Shown: positions 1 to 6,434 of the stretch, in pieces
Numbering within the stretch: position 1 is the first letter of the stretch
Layout of the letters: the number at the start of each line of letters is the position of its first letter
Assembly (NCBI GenBank): GCA_003224515.1
Contig: QHZC01000284.1
Coordinates: forward strand, 1-14,707
Direction: 5' to 3'
DNA: 14,707 nucleotides
DNA from: Acidobacteriota bacterium
GTDB taxonomy: Bacteria > Acidobacteriota > Terriglobia > Acidiferrales > UBA7541
Position numbers and translations under genes: made by a program
The notes under the pieces: model-generated
The model's database searches: none
What the model was told of the DNA's origin: nothing
What the model saw: the letters and a program-made list of their open reading frames with translations, nothing else

Positions 1-345
1 TTTGTGCCGCACTACGACGCGCTGCTTCTTGCCAACCATGGTGCCGTAACCTGCGGCCCGGATCTTCTCACCGCTTTCTTTCGAATGGAGACCATCGAGC
101 ACAGCGCCAAGATGACCCTGGCTGCGGAAATGGCCGGTGAGCCGGCGTTGCTCTCCAGCCGGGAAGTCGCGAAGCTGATGGCGGCTCGTCCGCGTTACTT
201 TGTTGCGCCCCCGCCGGGCGGCGGAGCGGAATTGCCGATCACCCGTGACAGCGGAGAAAACGCGGGCGATGATGTGACGCTGACACGCAGCGAGCTCGAT
301 GCGCTAATCGACGAGGCCGTACGCAAGGACCGCACCCGGCGTTAA
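1..345 (+). CDS. Class II aldolase/adducin-family protein, C-terminal part (5' end outside window)
   Basis: The reading frame is open from base 1 and ends at TAA 343-345, so the gene starts to the left of the window; the GTG at base 4 is probably just an internal valine. The visible start, HYDALLLANHGAV, carries the Asn-His-Gly motif that in L-fuculose-phosphate aldolase-type enzymes supplies the last zinc-binding histidine. The following helix (TAFFRMETIEHSAKM) also fits the C-terminal end of that fold. Such enzymes cleave or epimerise sugar phosphates using Zn2+, usually in the cytoplasm. About 55 residues after the fold (proline/glycine-rich, then charged) look like a flexible tail. The substrate cannot be told from this fragment. 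The next gene begins 59 bases downstream on the same strand. Confidence 0.75.
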   Translation, partial: FVPHYDALLLANHGAVTCGPDLLTAFFRMETIEHSAKMTLAAEMAGEPALLSSREVAKLMAARPRYFVAPPPGGGAELPITRDSGENAGDDVTLTRSELDALIDEAVRKDRTRR

Positions 346-404
346 TTCCCTGCCCTGCAGGTCCGTGATAACAGCCGCGCCCCAACGTACCAAGGAGTTC
401 CTGT

Positions 405-1070
405 GTGAGTGATAACGCTGCATTCTTTCAAGCCGTTCAATCCGGAGACGCAAGCAAAGTTGAGGCGTTGCTCGATCGGGATGCTTCGCTTGCGAACGCG
501 AGAAACGAAAAGGGCCAGTCCGCCGTGTTGATGGCCGTGTACACCGGCAGAAAGGAGATTCGCGACCTGCTCCTTGCGCGCGGAGTTGCACTGGAGCTGC
601 ACGAAGCAGCGGCGGCGGGGCAGCTTGCGCGCGTGAAACAAATCCTCGAAAAGGATCCGGCGCTGGCGAACAATTTCTCGCCTGACGGTTTTCCGGTCTT
701 CGCACTGGCTGCTGCATTTGGGCATCGCCACGTGGCTGAATATTTGTTCGCCAAGGGCGCGGATGTAAACGCTGCGGCGACGAATGGCACGGGATACAAC
801 GCACTGACGGGGGCGGTGGCCAGCGGCCATGCACAAATCGCAGGCTGGTTGCTGAAGAATGGCGCCAGCGTGAACTACCGCTATGGCGCGGGTTATTCGC
901 CGCTGCTCACGGCTGCGGCCAACGGTCATCTCGAAATCGTGAAAATACTGCTCGAGCATGGCGCTGAATTGCATGCCAAGACCAATGATGGAAAGACAGC
1001 GCTCAGTTTCGCCGAGGAGCGTGGCCATGCCGAGGTCATCGAATTTTTGCGCAACCATGGGGCCGCGTAA
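405..1070 (+). CDS. Ankyrin-repeat protein
   Basis: The 221-residue protein is ankyrin repeats over nearly its whole length, about six or seven counting degenerate end caps, with the best copies near residues 95-123 (FALAAAFGHRHVAEYLFAKG), 130-158, 164-192 and 197-221. The typical G-H-x-x-[IV]-[AV]-x-x-L-L-x-x-G-A pattern recurs. Ankyrin stacks bind other proteins; no enzymatic domain, signal peptide or membrane segment is present, so a cytoplasmic binding or adaptor role is inferred. The GTG start at 405 is chosen because AAGGAG at 392-397 lies 7 bases upstream. The next gene follows after 13 bases, which suggests joint expression. The binding partner is unknown. Confidence 0.88.
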   Translation: MSDNAAFFQAVQSGDASKVEALLDRDASLANARNEKGQSAVLMAVYTGRKEIRDLLLARGVALELHEAAAAGQLARVKQILEKDPALANNFSPDGFPVFALAAAFGHRHVAEYLFAKGADVNAAATNGTGYNALTGAVASGHAQIAGWLLKNGASVNYRYGAGYSPLLTAAANGHLEIVKILLEHGAELHAKTNDGKTALSFAEERGHAEVIEFLRNHGAA

Positions 1071-1083
1071 GAGAGTTCAGGAA

Positions 1084-1644
1084 ATGTCAACGCGCGGCAT
1101 AGTTGCGATTCTGATCAGCTTCGTTTTCTGCACTTCCATATGGCCTTCCGGAAAGCTCTTTGCTCAAGAGAAAGGAGGAACAATGTCTCTGCAAATTTCC
1201 AGCACAGCCTTTTCCGCCAGCGAAGCGATTTCAAAAAAGTTTACTTGTGATGGCCCGGACGTCTCCCCGCAATTGAAATGGAATGATCCACCGGCAAATA
1301 CGCAAGCCTTTGCGCTCATCATGGACGATCCCGACGCCCCCGCGGGCGTCTGGGTACACTGGGTGCTTTATGATCTTCCGCCAAACACGCGGGAACTTCC
1401 CGAAGGAGTGGCGAAGCAGGAACAACTTTCCAGCGGCGCGCGCCAAGGCCGCAATGATTTCGGCAAGATCGGTTATGGCGGCCCGTGTCCGCCACCGGGT
1501 AAGCCGCACCGCTATTTCTTCAAGCTGTATGCCTTGGATGCGAAACTGGGCTTGAAAGCCGGCGCGACGAAGGCCGACGTCGAGCGCGCCCTGAAGGGCC
1601 ACATCCTGGCGCAAGTAGAACTCGTTGGCAGATACGGCCGCTGA
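1084..1644 (+). CDS. PEBP family (YbhB/YbcL, Raf kinase inhibitor-like) protein, probably exported
   Basis: From ATG 1084 the product is 186 residues. PEBP hallmarks are present: DDPDAP at 81-86, the VHW motif at 91-93, GYGGPCPPPGKPHRY near 130-144 and FFKLYALD at 145-152. The family binds phospholipid head groups or other anions in a small pocket; the role in bacteria is largely unknown. Residues 1-28 form a plausible signal peptide (basic residue at 4, hydrophobic stretch IVAILISFVFC, then KLFAQ). However, a far stronger ribosome site, AAAGGAGG at 1171-1178, sits just before an in-frame ATG at 1183 (residue 34), from which a cytoplasmic protein of ordinary PEBP length would be made. Only a weak AGGA lies before 1084. 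I give the longer form because of the signal peptide. An earlier in-frame ATG at 958 lies deep in the ankyrin gene and is unlikely. Confidence 0.85.
   Translation: MSTRGIVAILISFVFCTSIWPSGKLFAQEKGGTMSLQISSTAFSASEAISKKFTCDGPDVSPQLKWNDPPANTQAFALIMDDPDAPAGVWVHWVLYDLPPNTRELPEGVAKQEQLSSGARQGRNDFGKIGYGGPCPPPGKPHRYFFKLYALDAKLGLKAGATKADVERALKGHILAQVELVGRYGR
1171..1185 (+). promoter_or_regulatory. Strong internal ribosome binding site and ATG inside the PEBP gene
   Basis: AAAGGAGG at 1171-1178 is followed after four bases by ATG 1183-1185, in frame with the PEBP gene. It is the best Shine-Dalgarno match near this gene, and initiation here would remove the signal peptide. The match could also be chance, since it encodes Lys-Gly-Gly-Thr in the longer protein. 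Confidence 0.5.
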
Positions 1645-1695
1645 CCTTCGCGTGCGCGTTGACGGGCGAAGGAAAAGCGGCAATACTGGCGAGCG

Positions 1696-2316
1696 ATGAT
1701 TGGCCAGCTTCGCGGACGCCTCGCCGAAAAAAGACCGAATCAAGTGCTCGTCGACGTGGGCGGGGTGGGCTACCTCGTGCAGGTGCCGCTTTCGACCTAC
1801 GCCGCGCTCGGCGAGTTGCATACCGAAGTGACCCTCTTGATTCACACTCATGTGCGGGAAGATACGCTGGCGCTGTATGGATTCGTGTCCGCTCGGGAAA
1901 AACATTTTTTTGAGATGCTGCTTTCGGCTTCCGGAGTAGGGCCGACTCTGGCGCTCAAAATCTTGAGCGGGATGAGCGTCGAAGAACTCGTGCCCGCCAT
2001 TCGAGGGAGCGACCTGGCGCGGCTGACGAGAATTCCCGGCGTGGGGCGCAAGACGGCGGAACGCATGGTGGTGGAGTTGAAGGACAAACTCGAAGCCGTG
2101 GCCGTAGAGACGGAGAAACCGGCTTCATCGCCTGCGGGAATCGAGGCGGATGTGGTGTCCGCGCTCGTGAACCTGGGATACGACGGACACGCTGCGGAAG
2201 CTGCGGTCGGAGAAGCGAAGCGCGAGACGGGCGCGGCGAATTTTGAGAAGTTGTTGCGTGGCGCATTACAGTCGTTGAGCGTGCCGAAAGGACGAAGCGC
2301 GAGATCGGGATCGTAG
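1696..2316 (+). CDS. ruvA: Holliday junction branch migration complex subunit RuvA
   Basis: RuvA forms tetramers that bind the four-way Holliday junction and load RuvB motors onto two arms during recombinational repair. The 206-residue protein has the usual length and three domains. Domain I is the OB fold, residues 1-62, starting MIGQLRG and containing REDTLALYGF with the acidic pin Glu55/Asp56 at the same numbering as in E. coli. Domain II has two helix-hairpin-helix motifs, SGVGPTLALKIL (79-90) and IPGVGRKTAERM (114-125). After a Pro/Ala/Ser linker, domain III (about 148-195) binds RuvB. The ATG at 1696 gives the canonical N-terminus although no strong ribosome site precedes it. ruvB follows after 63 bases. 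ruvC is not in this window; a PEBP gene sits upstream instead. Confidence 0.97.
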   Translation: MIGQLRGRLAEKRPNQVLVDVGGVGYLVQVPLSTYAALGELHTEVTLLIHTHVREDTLALYGFVSAREKHFFEMLLSASGVGPTLALKILSGMSVEELVPAIRGSDLARLTRIPGVGRKTAERMVVELKDKLEAVAVETEKPASSPAGIEADVVSALVNLGYDGHAAEAAVGEAKRETGAANFEKLLRGALQSLSVPKGRSARSGS

Positions 2317-2379
2317 CCCACGTCGAGGTATTGTAGGGGCCCGATCCATCATGCCCTTCCCGGCGAGCGACTGAAACCA

Positions 2380-3435
2380 ATGGCGGATGGAACGGCAAAA
2401 CGGATGATTCAACAAAGACAGCCAGAGCGAATAGTGTCCGGCCAAGCGTTTGACGAAGACGCGCGCATTGACGTGAGCGTGCGCCCGAAGCGCCTGGACG
2501 AATACATCGGCCAGAAACGCGTCAAAGAAAATATTCAGATCGCCATCGACGCGGCGCGGAGCCGCGGCGAAGCGCTGGATCACGTGCTGCTTTACGGGCC
2601 GCCCGGGCTCGGGAAAACGACGCTGGCTCAAATCATCGCGAACGAATTGAACGTTCCGATCAAGACCAGCGCCGGCCCGCTGCTCGAGCGTAAAGGCGAC
2701 CTGACCGCCATCTTGACCTCGCTCGAGAAAAAGGAAGTTTTCTTTCTGGATGAAATTCACCGCTTGCAGCCTGCCGTAGAGGAGGTGCTGTATCCGGCGA
2801 TGGAAGATTTCCGCGTGGACCTGATTATCGGCCAGGGGCCGGGCGCGCGCATTCATCCGTTTCCACTGGGACACTTTACATTGATCGGCGCGACGACCCG
2901 CGCGGGATTGATCACCGCGCCGCTGCGCTCGCGGTTCGGCATCGTGCACCGGCTGGATTTTTACGAGCCGGCAGATTTGCTGATCATCATTCACCGCTCG
3001 GCGAAAATTCTGAACATCCAGATGGATGAGGGCGGCGCTGAAGAAATTGCAGGCCGCTGCCGCGGCACGCCACGCATCGCGAACCGCCTGCTGCGGCGCG
3101 CGCGCGATTTTGCCGAAGTGCGCGCGGCGGGCCGCATCACGCGCGCGGTCGCGCAGGAAGCATTGCAAATGCTGGGCGTCGACGAAAGCGGCCTCGACGA
3201 AGTGGACCGCAACCTGATGATCGCCCTGCTCGACAAATATGCCGGCGGCCCGGTCGGCCTCGGCACCCTGGCCGCCGCGCTCTCTGAAGAAGAAGACGCC
3301 ATCGAAGAAATGTATGAGCCCTACCTCATGCAAATCGGCATGATCGACCGCACTCCCCGCGGCCGCGTCGCCACGCCCCGCGCGTTCGAATACTTCGGCC
3401 GCGAGCTCCCGAAACGCCAACCGCGGCTGTTCTAG
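2380..3435 (+). CDS. ruvB: Holliday junction branch migration ATPase RuvB
   Basis: RuvB is the hexameric AAA+ motor that, with RuvA, pumps DNA through Holliday junctions. The 351-residue protein is complete. It shows the N-terminal RPKRLDEYIGQ region (36-45), Walker A GPPGLGKTT (73-81), Walker B FFLDEIHRL (121-129), sensor 1 and the RuvB signature GATTRAGLI (170-178), the arginine-finger region PLRSRFG (181-187) and sensor 2 GTPRIANRLLRR (229-240). The C-terminal winged-helix domain (about 265-345) ends with TPRGRVATPRAFEYFG. No key residue is missing. ATG 2380 is taken as the start; an in-frame ATG at 2404 (residue 9) is the alternative, and neither has a clear Shine-Dalgarno site. It is co-oriented with ruvA, 63 bases away. 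Confidence 0.97.
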   Translation: MADGTAKRMIQQRQPERIVSGQAFDEDARIDVSVRPKRLDEYIGQKRVKENIQIAIDAARSRGEALDHVLLYGPPGLGKTTLAQIIANELNVPIKTSAGPLLERKGDLTAILTSLEKKEVFFLDEIHRLQPAVEEVLYPAMEDFRVDLIIGQGPGARIHPFPLGHFTLIGATTRAGLITAPLRSRFGIVHRLDFYEPADLLIIIHRSAKILNIQMDEGGAEEIAGRCRGTPRIANRLLRRARDFAEVRAAGRITRAVAQEALQMLGVDESGLDEVDRNLMIALLDKYAGGPVGLGTLAAALSEEEDAIEEMYEPYLMQIGMIDRTPRGRVATPRAFEYFGRELPKRQPRLF

Positions 3436-3572
3436 TGTGGGTCAGAAGGACCAGCGCTACGCCCCCCCACTCTTTTTGTAACTGCCGATTCCAAAGGGGT
3501 TAGCGTCGATGAATGACCCGTGCATTCTAAGGAGGCTATACTTCTTGCCTGGTCAGGAAGCCAACAAAGCGC

Positions 3573-4112
3573 TCACTTACTCTTGTGTTTTTTCCGGACG
3601 CGGGCGTACTTGAGGGCGATCAGGCCTTTCGAGAAGGTTTTGTTTTCGAGCAGGGAGAACTCGCGTTGCGGGAAGCCTCTGGGGAAGAGCGGAATGCCTT
3701 CACCGATCAGGACGGGAACCATACCGATGTACAGCTCGTCGACCAGATCTTCTTTGAGGAAGTCGCGCGCGAGCTCACCGCCCCCCATCAGCCAAATGTT
3801 TTTTCCGGAGCTTTTGCGGAGCCTCACGACGAAACTTTTTGGGGATTCGCTGACAAAGGTGACGCCTCCTCGCTCGCCGGGCGGCCGCGAATGGGAGAAG
3901 ACGTAGCTCTTCATTCCTGATCCGTGGTAAGAGCCTCCGCCCATCTTGAGGGCCACGTCGTAGGTCTTGCGCCCCATGACCGCGGTATCAATAGCGGCGA
4001 AGAATGAGCCCATCGAATAGTCCTTGGGCATGAACAGGAAATCGACCGCTCCATCGGGGCGGGCGATGTAGCCGTCAAGACTGATGCCGAGGCCAAGGAC
4101 AACCTTGCGCAT
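3573..4112 (-). CDS. RibD C-terminal / dihydrofolate reductase-like family protein
   Basis: The 179-residue product has the DHFR-like fold signatures of the RibD_C family (YyaP/YwjB type): the N-terminal strand and loop GISLDGYIARPDG (9-21), MGRKTYD (46-52), the dinucleotide-binding stretch IWLMGGGELARDFL (106-119) and DELYIGMVPVLIGEGIPLF (125-143). Members are predicted NAD(P)H-dependent reductases; most stand-alone versions have no proven substrate. It is not the classical FolA, nor riboflavin RibD, because the deaminase domain is absent. It is cytoplasmic with a Lys/Arg-rich tail (RVRKKHKSK). ATG 4112 is the start that gives the family N-terminus; there is no ribosome site before it, and a promoter hexamer lies so close that a leaderless mRNA is possible. 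It faces ruvB across a 137-base gap. Confidence 0.85.
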   Translation of the reverse strand: MRKVVLGLGISLDGYIARPDGAVDFLFMPKDYSMGSFFAAIDTAVMGRKTYDVALKMGGGSYHGSGMKSYVFSHSRPPGERGGVTFVSESPKSFVVRLRKSSGKNIWLMGGGELARDFLKEDLVDELYIGMVPVLIGEGIPLFPRGFPQREFSLLENKTFSKGLIALKYARVRKKHKSK

Positions 4113-4118
4113 GGGGGC

Positions 4119-4148
4119 ATTCTAAACGACGGATTGTAAGCTCCTCAA
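4119..4148 (-). promoter_or_regulatory. Candidate sigma-70-type promoter for the RibD_C-like gene, possibly leaderless
   Basis: Read on the minus strand, TTGAGG (4148-4143) and TAGAAT (4124-4119) are separated by 18 bases. They match the -35 consensus in 4/6 and the -10 consensus in 5/6 positions. A start point about seven bases beyond the -10 falls on or next to the ATG at 4112, so there would be no room for a Shine-Dalgarno sequence, and none is seen. Confidence 0.45.
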
Positions 4149-4286
4149 CGGTCCTGACCCGTGGACCGGCGGCGATTGAAGGAAGCGCCCAGCCCGCGCG
4201 AAAAAGATTGCGTGGGAGTTTCGGGGTGGGCTAAGGTGCGTTGCGACGCGAACACCGTCATAGGTCGAATCAGAGGAGGAGAGAGC

Positions 4287-4778
4287 ATGTCACAGAAAGC
4301 TATCGTGAGATCTGTCGTTGCGGTGATGTTTGCGCTTGGCGCGCTGGCGAGCGCGGTGGCGCAAATGCCGAATGCTTATGGATTGCCGATCAGCCTGGAG
4401 AATGCCAGGAAGTCAGCCGCGCCGGCTTTGGCGGAGGCGGCGAAGAATAACTGGACGGTAGCGGTGGCGATCGTTGACCCCGGGGGAAACCTTGTGTTTT
4501 ACGAAAAAATGGATAACACGCAAATTGGCAGCGCCAAAGTGGCAATCGATAAGGCCCGCTCGGCGGCGCTGTTTAAGCGGCCAACCAGAGCGTTGCAGGA
4601 CGCGCTGGCGGCAGGCGGAGAAGGGCTGCGGATCTTGCGCGTACAGGGTGCAGTGCCTGTGGAAGGCGGAATTCCGCTGGTTATCGACGGAAAGATTGTA
4701 GGAGCGATCGGGGTCTCAGGCGCGACCAGCGCGCAGGATGCGCAGTGCGCCAAGGCGGGTGCGGACACGGTGAAGTAG
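4287..4778 (+). CDS. Exported GlcG/HbpS-type heme-binding family protein (DUF336)
   Basis: The 163-residue protein begins with a clear signal peptide (MSQKAIVRS, hydrophobic VVAVMFALGALASA, likely cleavage after AVA at about residue 25). The mature part shows the GlcG/HbpS pattern: AIVDPGGNLVFYEKMD (61-76), KARSAALFKRPT (89-100), GGIPLVIDGKIVGAIGVSGATSAQD (127-151) and a C-terminal AKAGAD. Family members include HbpS, an extracellular heme-binding sensor partner, and GlcG of unknown function next to glycolate genes; neither context is present here. A periplasmic or extracellular ligand-binding role is inferred. The start is chosen on GAGGAGGA at 4273-4280 and the signal peptide; an upstream in-frame start at 4161 would hide the signal peptide. 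It is convergent with the next gene, 34 bases away. Confidence 0.87.
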   Translation: MSQKAIVRSVVAVMFALGALASAVAQMPNAYGLPISLENARKSAAPALAEAAKNNWTVAVAIVDPGGNLVFYEKMDNTQIGSAKVAIDKARSAALFKRPTRALQDALAAGGEGLRILRVQGAVPVEGGIPLVIDGKIVGAIGVSGATSAQDAQCAKAGADTVK

Positions 4779-4812
4779 TCGTACCAGGGCAATTCGCAAG
4801 AACCGAGAGTTT

Positions 4813-5799
4813 TTACTTCGCGCTTAACTTGTCGCGTCGAGCTTCGCTTTGCGCATAAAACTCAGCCGGGTTCTTTTTGAGATGCGCTTTTAATTGATCG
4901 GAATAGCCGAAGATAGCCCAGGGAGCACGGGTGGCGGCATATTGCAGCATGTCGTCTACTTTGAACACCAGAACGGCGGTGTACGTCTTCCCCACGGGAA
5001 TGAAGTTTACGCGGCGCTGCGTGACGAGCTTGTAGGCCCACGCCAGATCGTGGAAGCGGAACAGATTGAACGTGAAAAAATGGTTTATGAAGGCATACCT
5101 GTCCGCAACGCGGAATCCTGATGCTTTGTACCGGACGCTGGTCTTGAATTCATTCTCGGATTCCATGGAGGTAGATTGAATCTCGCCCCACGATTTTATG
5201 CGCTGGAACGCGGGATGACGGGAAAGGTCCTTCAGACGGAGCCACACCGGGCGAGCAAAAAACAACACGCCCATGAGAATGACAACGGCAAGGCCGATGG
5301 CCGCAAATCCATTCTCGCGAAAACCGTTGGCCTGCAGCATCAGAAGATAGAAGTCCTGGTGCAAGCGCTGCGACCCCACCGAAGATCTCATGCGGTCAAA
5401 GATGTCGCCGGAAAGGAGCACGAGTTCACCCGAAGCCGTTTCGGAGATGGGCTTGGAGCTCTTCACGATGAGATAGCGGTCGCCGACAAGGAGAGCGTAG
5501 TAGCCGGAAGAAACTTTGCGGTTTTCTTCGACACCGTTCCTGGTTTGGACTTCGATTTCCTGAAGCCCAGTATCGACGACCTTTGATCCCTTTACTTGGA
5601 CGAAGTACCGTTCAGTGGAGTGGGGATCTGTGATTTTGTTCAGCTCATGCCCTGTAACGGGGAACGGACCGTAGAGGAAGTTCCTGGCATAGCGCAGGTT
5701 TGCTGTGAGCGTCAGCGCGGTGAGGAGAACTACAGCAGCCCAGGCGGAGAGGCGGCGAATGCATTCGCGCCGGAACATGCGCTCTATCCAAGTAGGCAT
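4813..5799 (-). CDS. Two-TM membrane protein of unknown function
   Basis: The 328-residue product has an N-terminal basic stretch (RRECIRR), TM1 at about 17-34 (LSAWAAVVLLTALTLTAN), about 130 residues likely outside the membrane, TM2 at about 164-184 (GFAAIGLAVVILMGVLFFARP), and a soluble C-terminal domain of about 145 residues likely in the cytoplasm. The late segment DLAWAYKLVTQRRVNFIPVG with KTYTAVLVF resembles, from memory only, an uncharacterised DUF6709-type domain. I assign no function. The reading frame stays open up to 6312, but that part overlaps folK; the ATG at 5799 is preceded by GGAGG eight bases upstream, and the protein from there starts well. It is divergent from folK (113-base gap) and convergent with the GlcG-like gene. 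Confidence 0.82.
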   Translation of the reverse strand: MPTWIERMFRRECIRRLSAWAAVVLLTALTLTANLRYARNFLYGPFPVTGHELNKITDPHSTERYFVQVKGSKVVDTGLQEIEVQTRNGVEENRKVSSGYYALLVGDRYLIVKSSKPISETASGELVLLSGDIFDRMRSSVGSQRLHQDFYLLMLQANGFRENGFAAIGLAVVILMGVLFFARPVWLRLKDLSRHPAFQRIKSWGEIQSTSMESENEFKTSVRYKASGFRVADRYAFINHFFTFNLFRFHDLAWAYKLVTQRRVNFIPVGKTYTAVLVFKVDDMLQYAATRAPWAIFGYSDQLKAHLKKNPAEFYAQSEARRDKLSAK

Positions 5800-5912
5800 G
5801 AGAGAAGCCTCCGGCCGACCCGAAATGATTGGCGGGACTGTACCATAGGGTGTGCTTGCCAACAATGATTGAGATGCAGAGGCAAGCCGGAAATAGGAAT
5901 GCGGAAAGAGAA

Positions 5913-6434
5913 ATGACGGTCCATCTTTCGCTGGGATCAAATGTCGGAGACAGGAAAGAAAATTTGCGCGCGGCCATTGGGGCGTTGGGAGATGCAGGTG
6001 TGCGCGTGACGCGGGTGTCGTCGTTTTATGAGACGGAGCCGGTGGACTTCCGGGAGCAGGCGTGGTTTTTGAATTGTGCGGTCCGAGGAGAGACGGGCGT
6101 TCCGGCGGCGGCGCTGTTAAGGGAGCTGCGGGAGATCGAGACGCGAATGGGAAACAAGAAGCTAGTAGTGAAAGGGCCGCGGCTGATTGATATGGACATC
6201 CTGCTTTATGGCTTGGAGACGATTGACACGCCGGAATTGCAGGTACCGCACGCGAGAATGCATCTGCGGCGGTTCGTGCTGGTGCCGCTGGCAGAGATTG
6301 CGCCGGAGGCAATGCACCCGAGTTTGCAAAAGACTGTGAAACAACTGCTCGAGGAAACGCCGGACCGCAGTACGGTGCGACGTTTTGATCGCCAAATAAC
6401 GCGTCAACTGGTGCGATGCAAGAGCAGACGGTGA
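5913..6434 (+). CDS. folK: 2-amino-4-hydroxy-6-hydroxymethyldihydropteridine pyrophosphokinase (HPPK)
   Basis: HPPK transfers pyrophosphate from ATP to 6-hydroxymethyl-7,8-dihydropterin, the step before dihydropteroate synthase in folate synthesis, in the cytoplasm. The 173-residue protein shows GSNVGDR (8-14), SSFYETEPV (36-44), WFLNCAV (51-57), the Mg2+-binding signature GPRLIDMDILLYG (88-100, Asp93 and Asp95) and VPHARMHLRRFVLVPLAEIAP (111-131). The length is normal. ATG 5913 gives the typical MTVHLSLGSN start with the purine-rich GGAAAGAG just upstream; in-frame starts at 5829 and 5865 would add an unconserved tail. No other folate gene is nearby. Its last ten codons overlap the end of the convergent gene on the other strand (6404-6434). 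Confidence 0.96.
   Translation: MTVHLSLGSNVGDRKENLRAAIGALGDAGVRVTRVSSFYETEPVDFREQAWFLNCAVRGETGVPAAALLRELREIETRMGNKKLVVKGPRLIDMDILLYGLETIDTPELQVPHARMHLRRFVLVPLAEIAPEAMHPSLQKTVKQLLEETPDRSTVRRFDRQITRQLVRCKSRR

Noticed and set aside
342..1058. 238-codon open frame antisense to the ankyrin gene
   Set aside because: The ankyrin reading is unmistakable; the antisense product has no recognisable motif.
1231..1905. 224-codon open frame antisense to PEBP and ruvA
   Set aside because: It spans two well-supported genes on the other strand and has no motif of its own.
2317..2379. Possible hairpin or short repeat between ruvA and ruvB (TAGGGGCCCGATCC...)
   Set aside because: GGGGCCC is a short GC palindrome only; no stem of useful length or second copy in the window.
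2266..3420. 384-codon open frame antisense to ruvB
   Set aside because: It mirrors the codon pattern of ruvB, is Arg/Ala/His-rich low-complexity, lacks a ribosome site and shows no domain; it is a shadow of a GC-rich gene.
4161..4286. Upstream start at 4161 for the GlcG-like protein
   Set aside because: It would bury the signal peptide 42 residues inside the protein, whereas GAGGAGGA supports ATG 4287.
5800..6312. N-terminal extension of the two-TM membrane protein to 6312
   Set aside because: It would run across folK and is Pro/Ser-rich without conservation features; ATG 5799 has GGAGG at the right distance.
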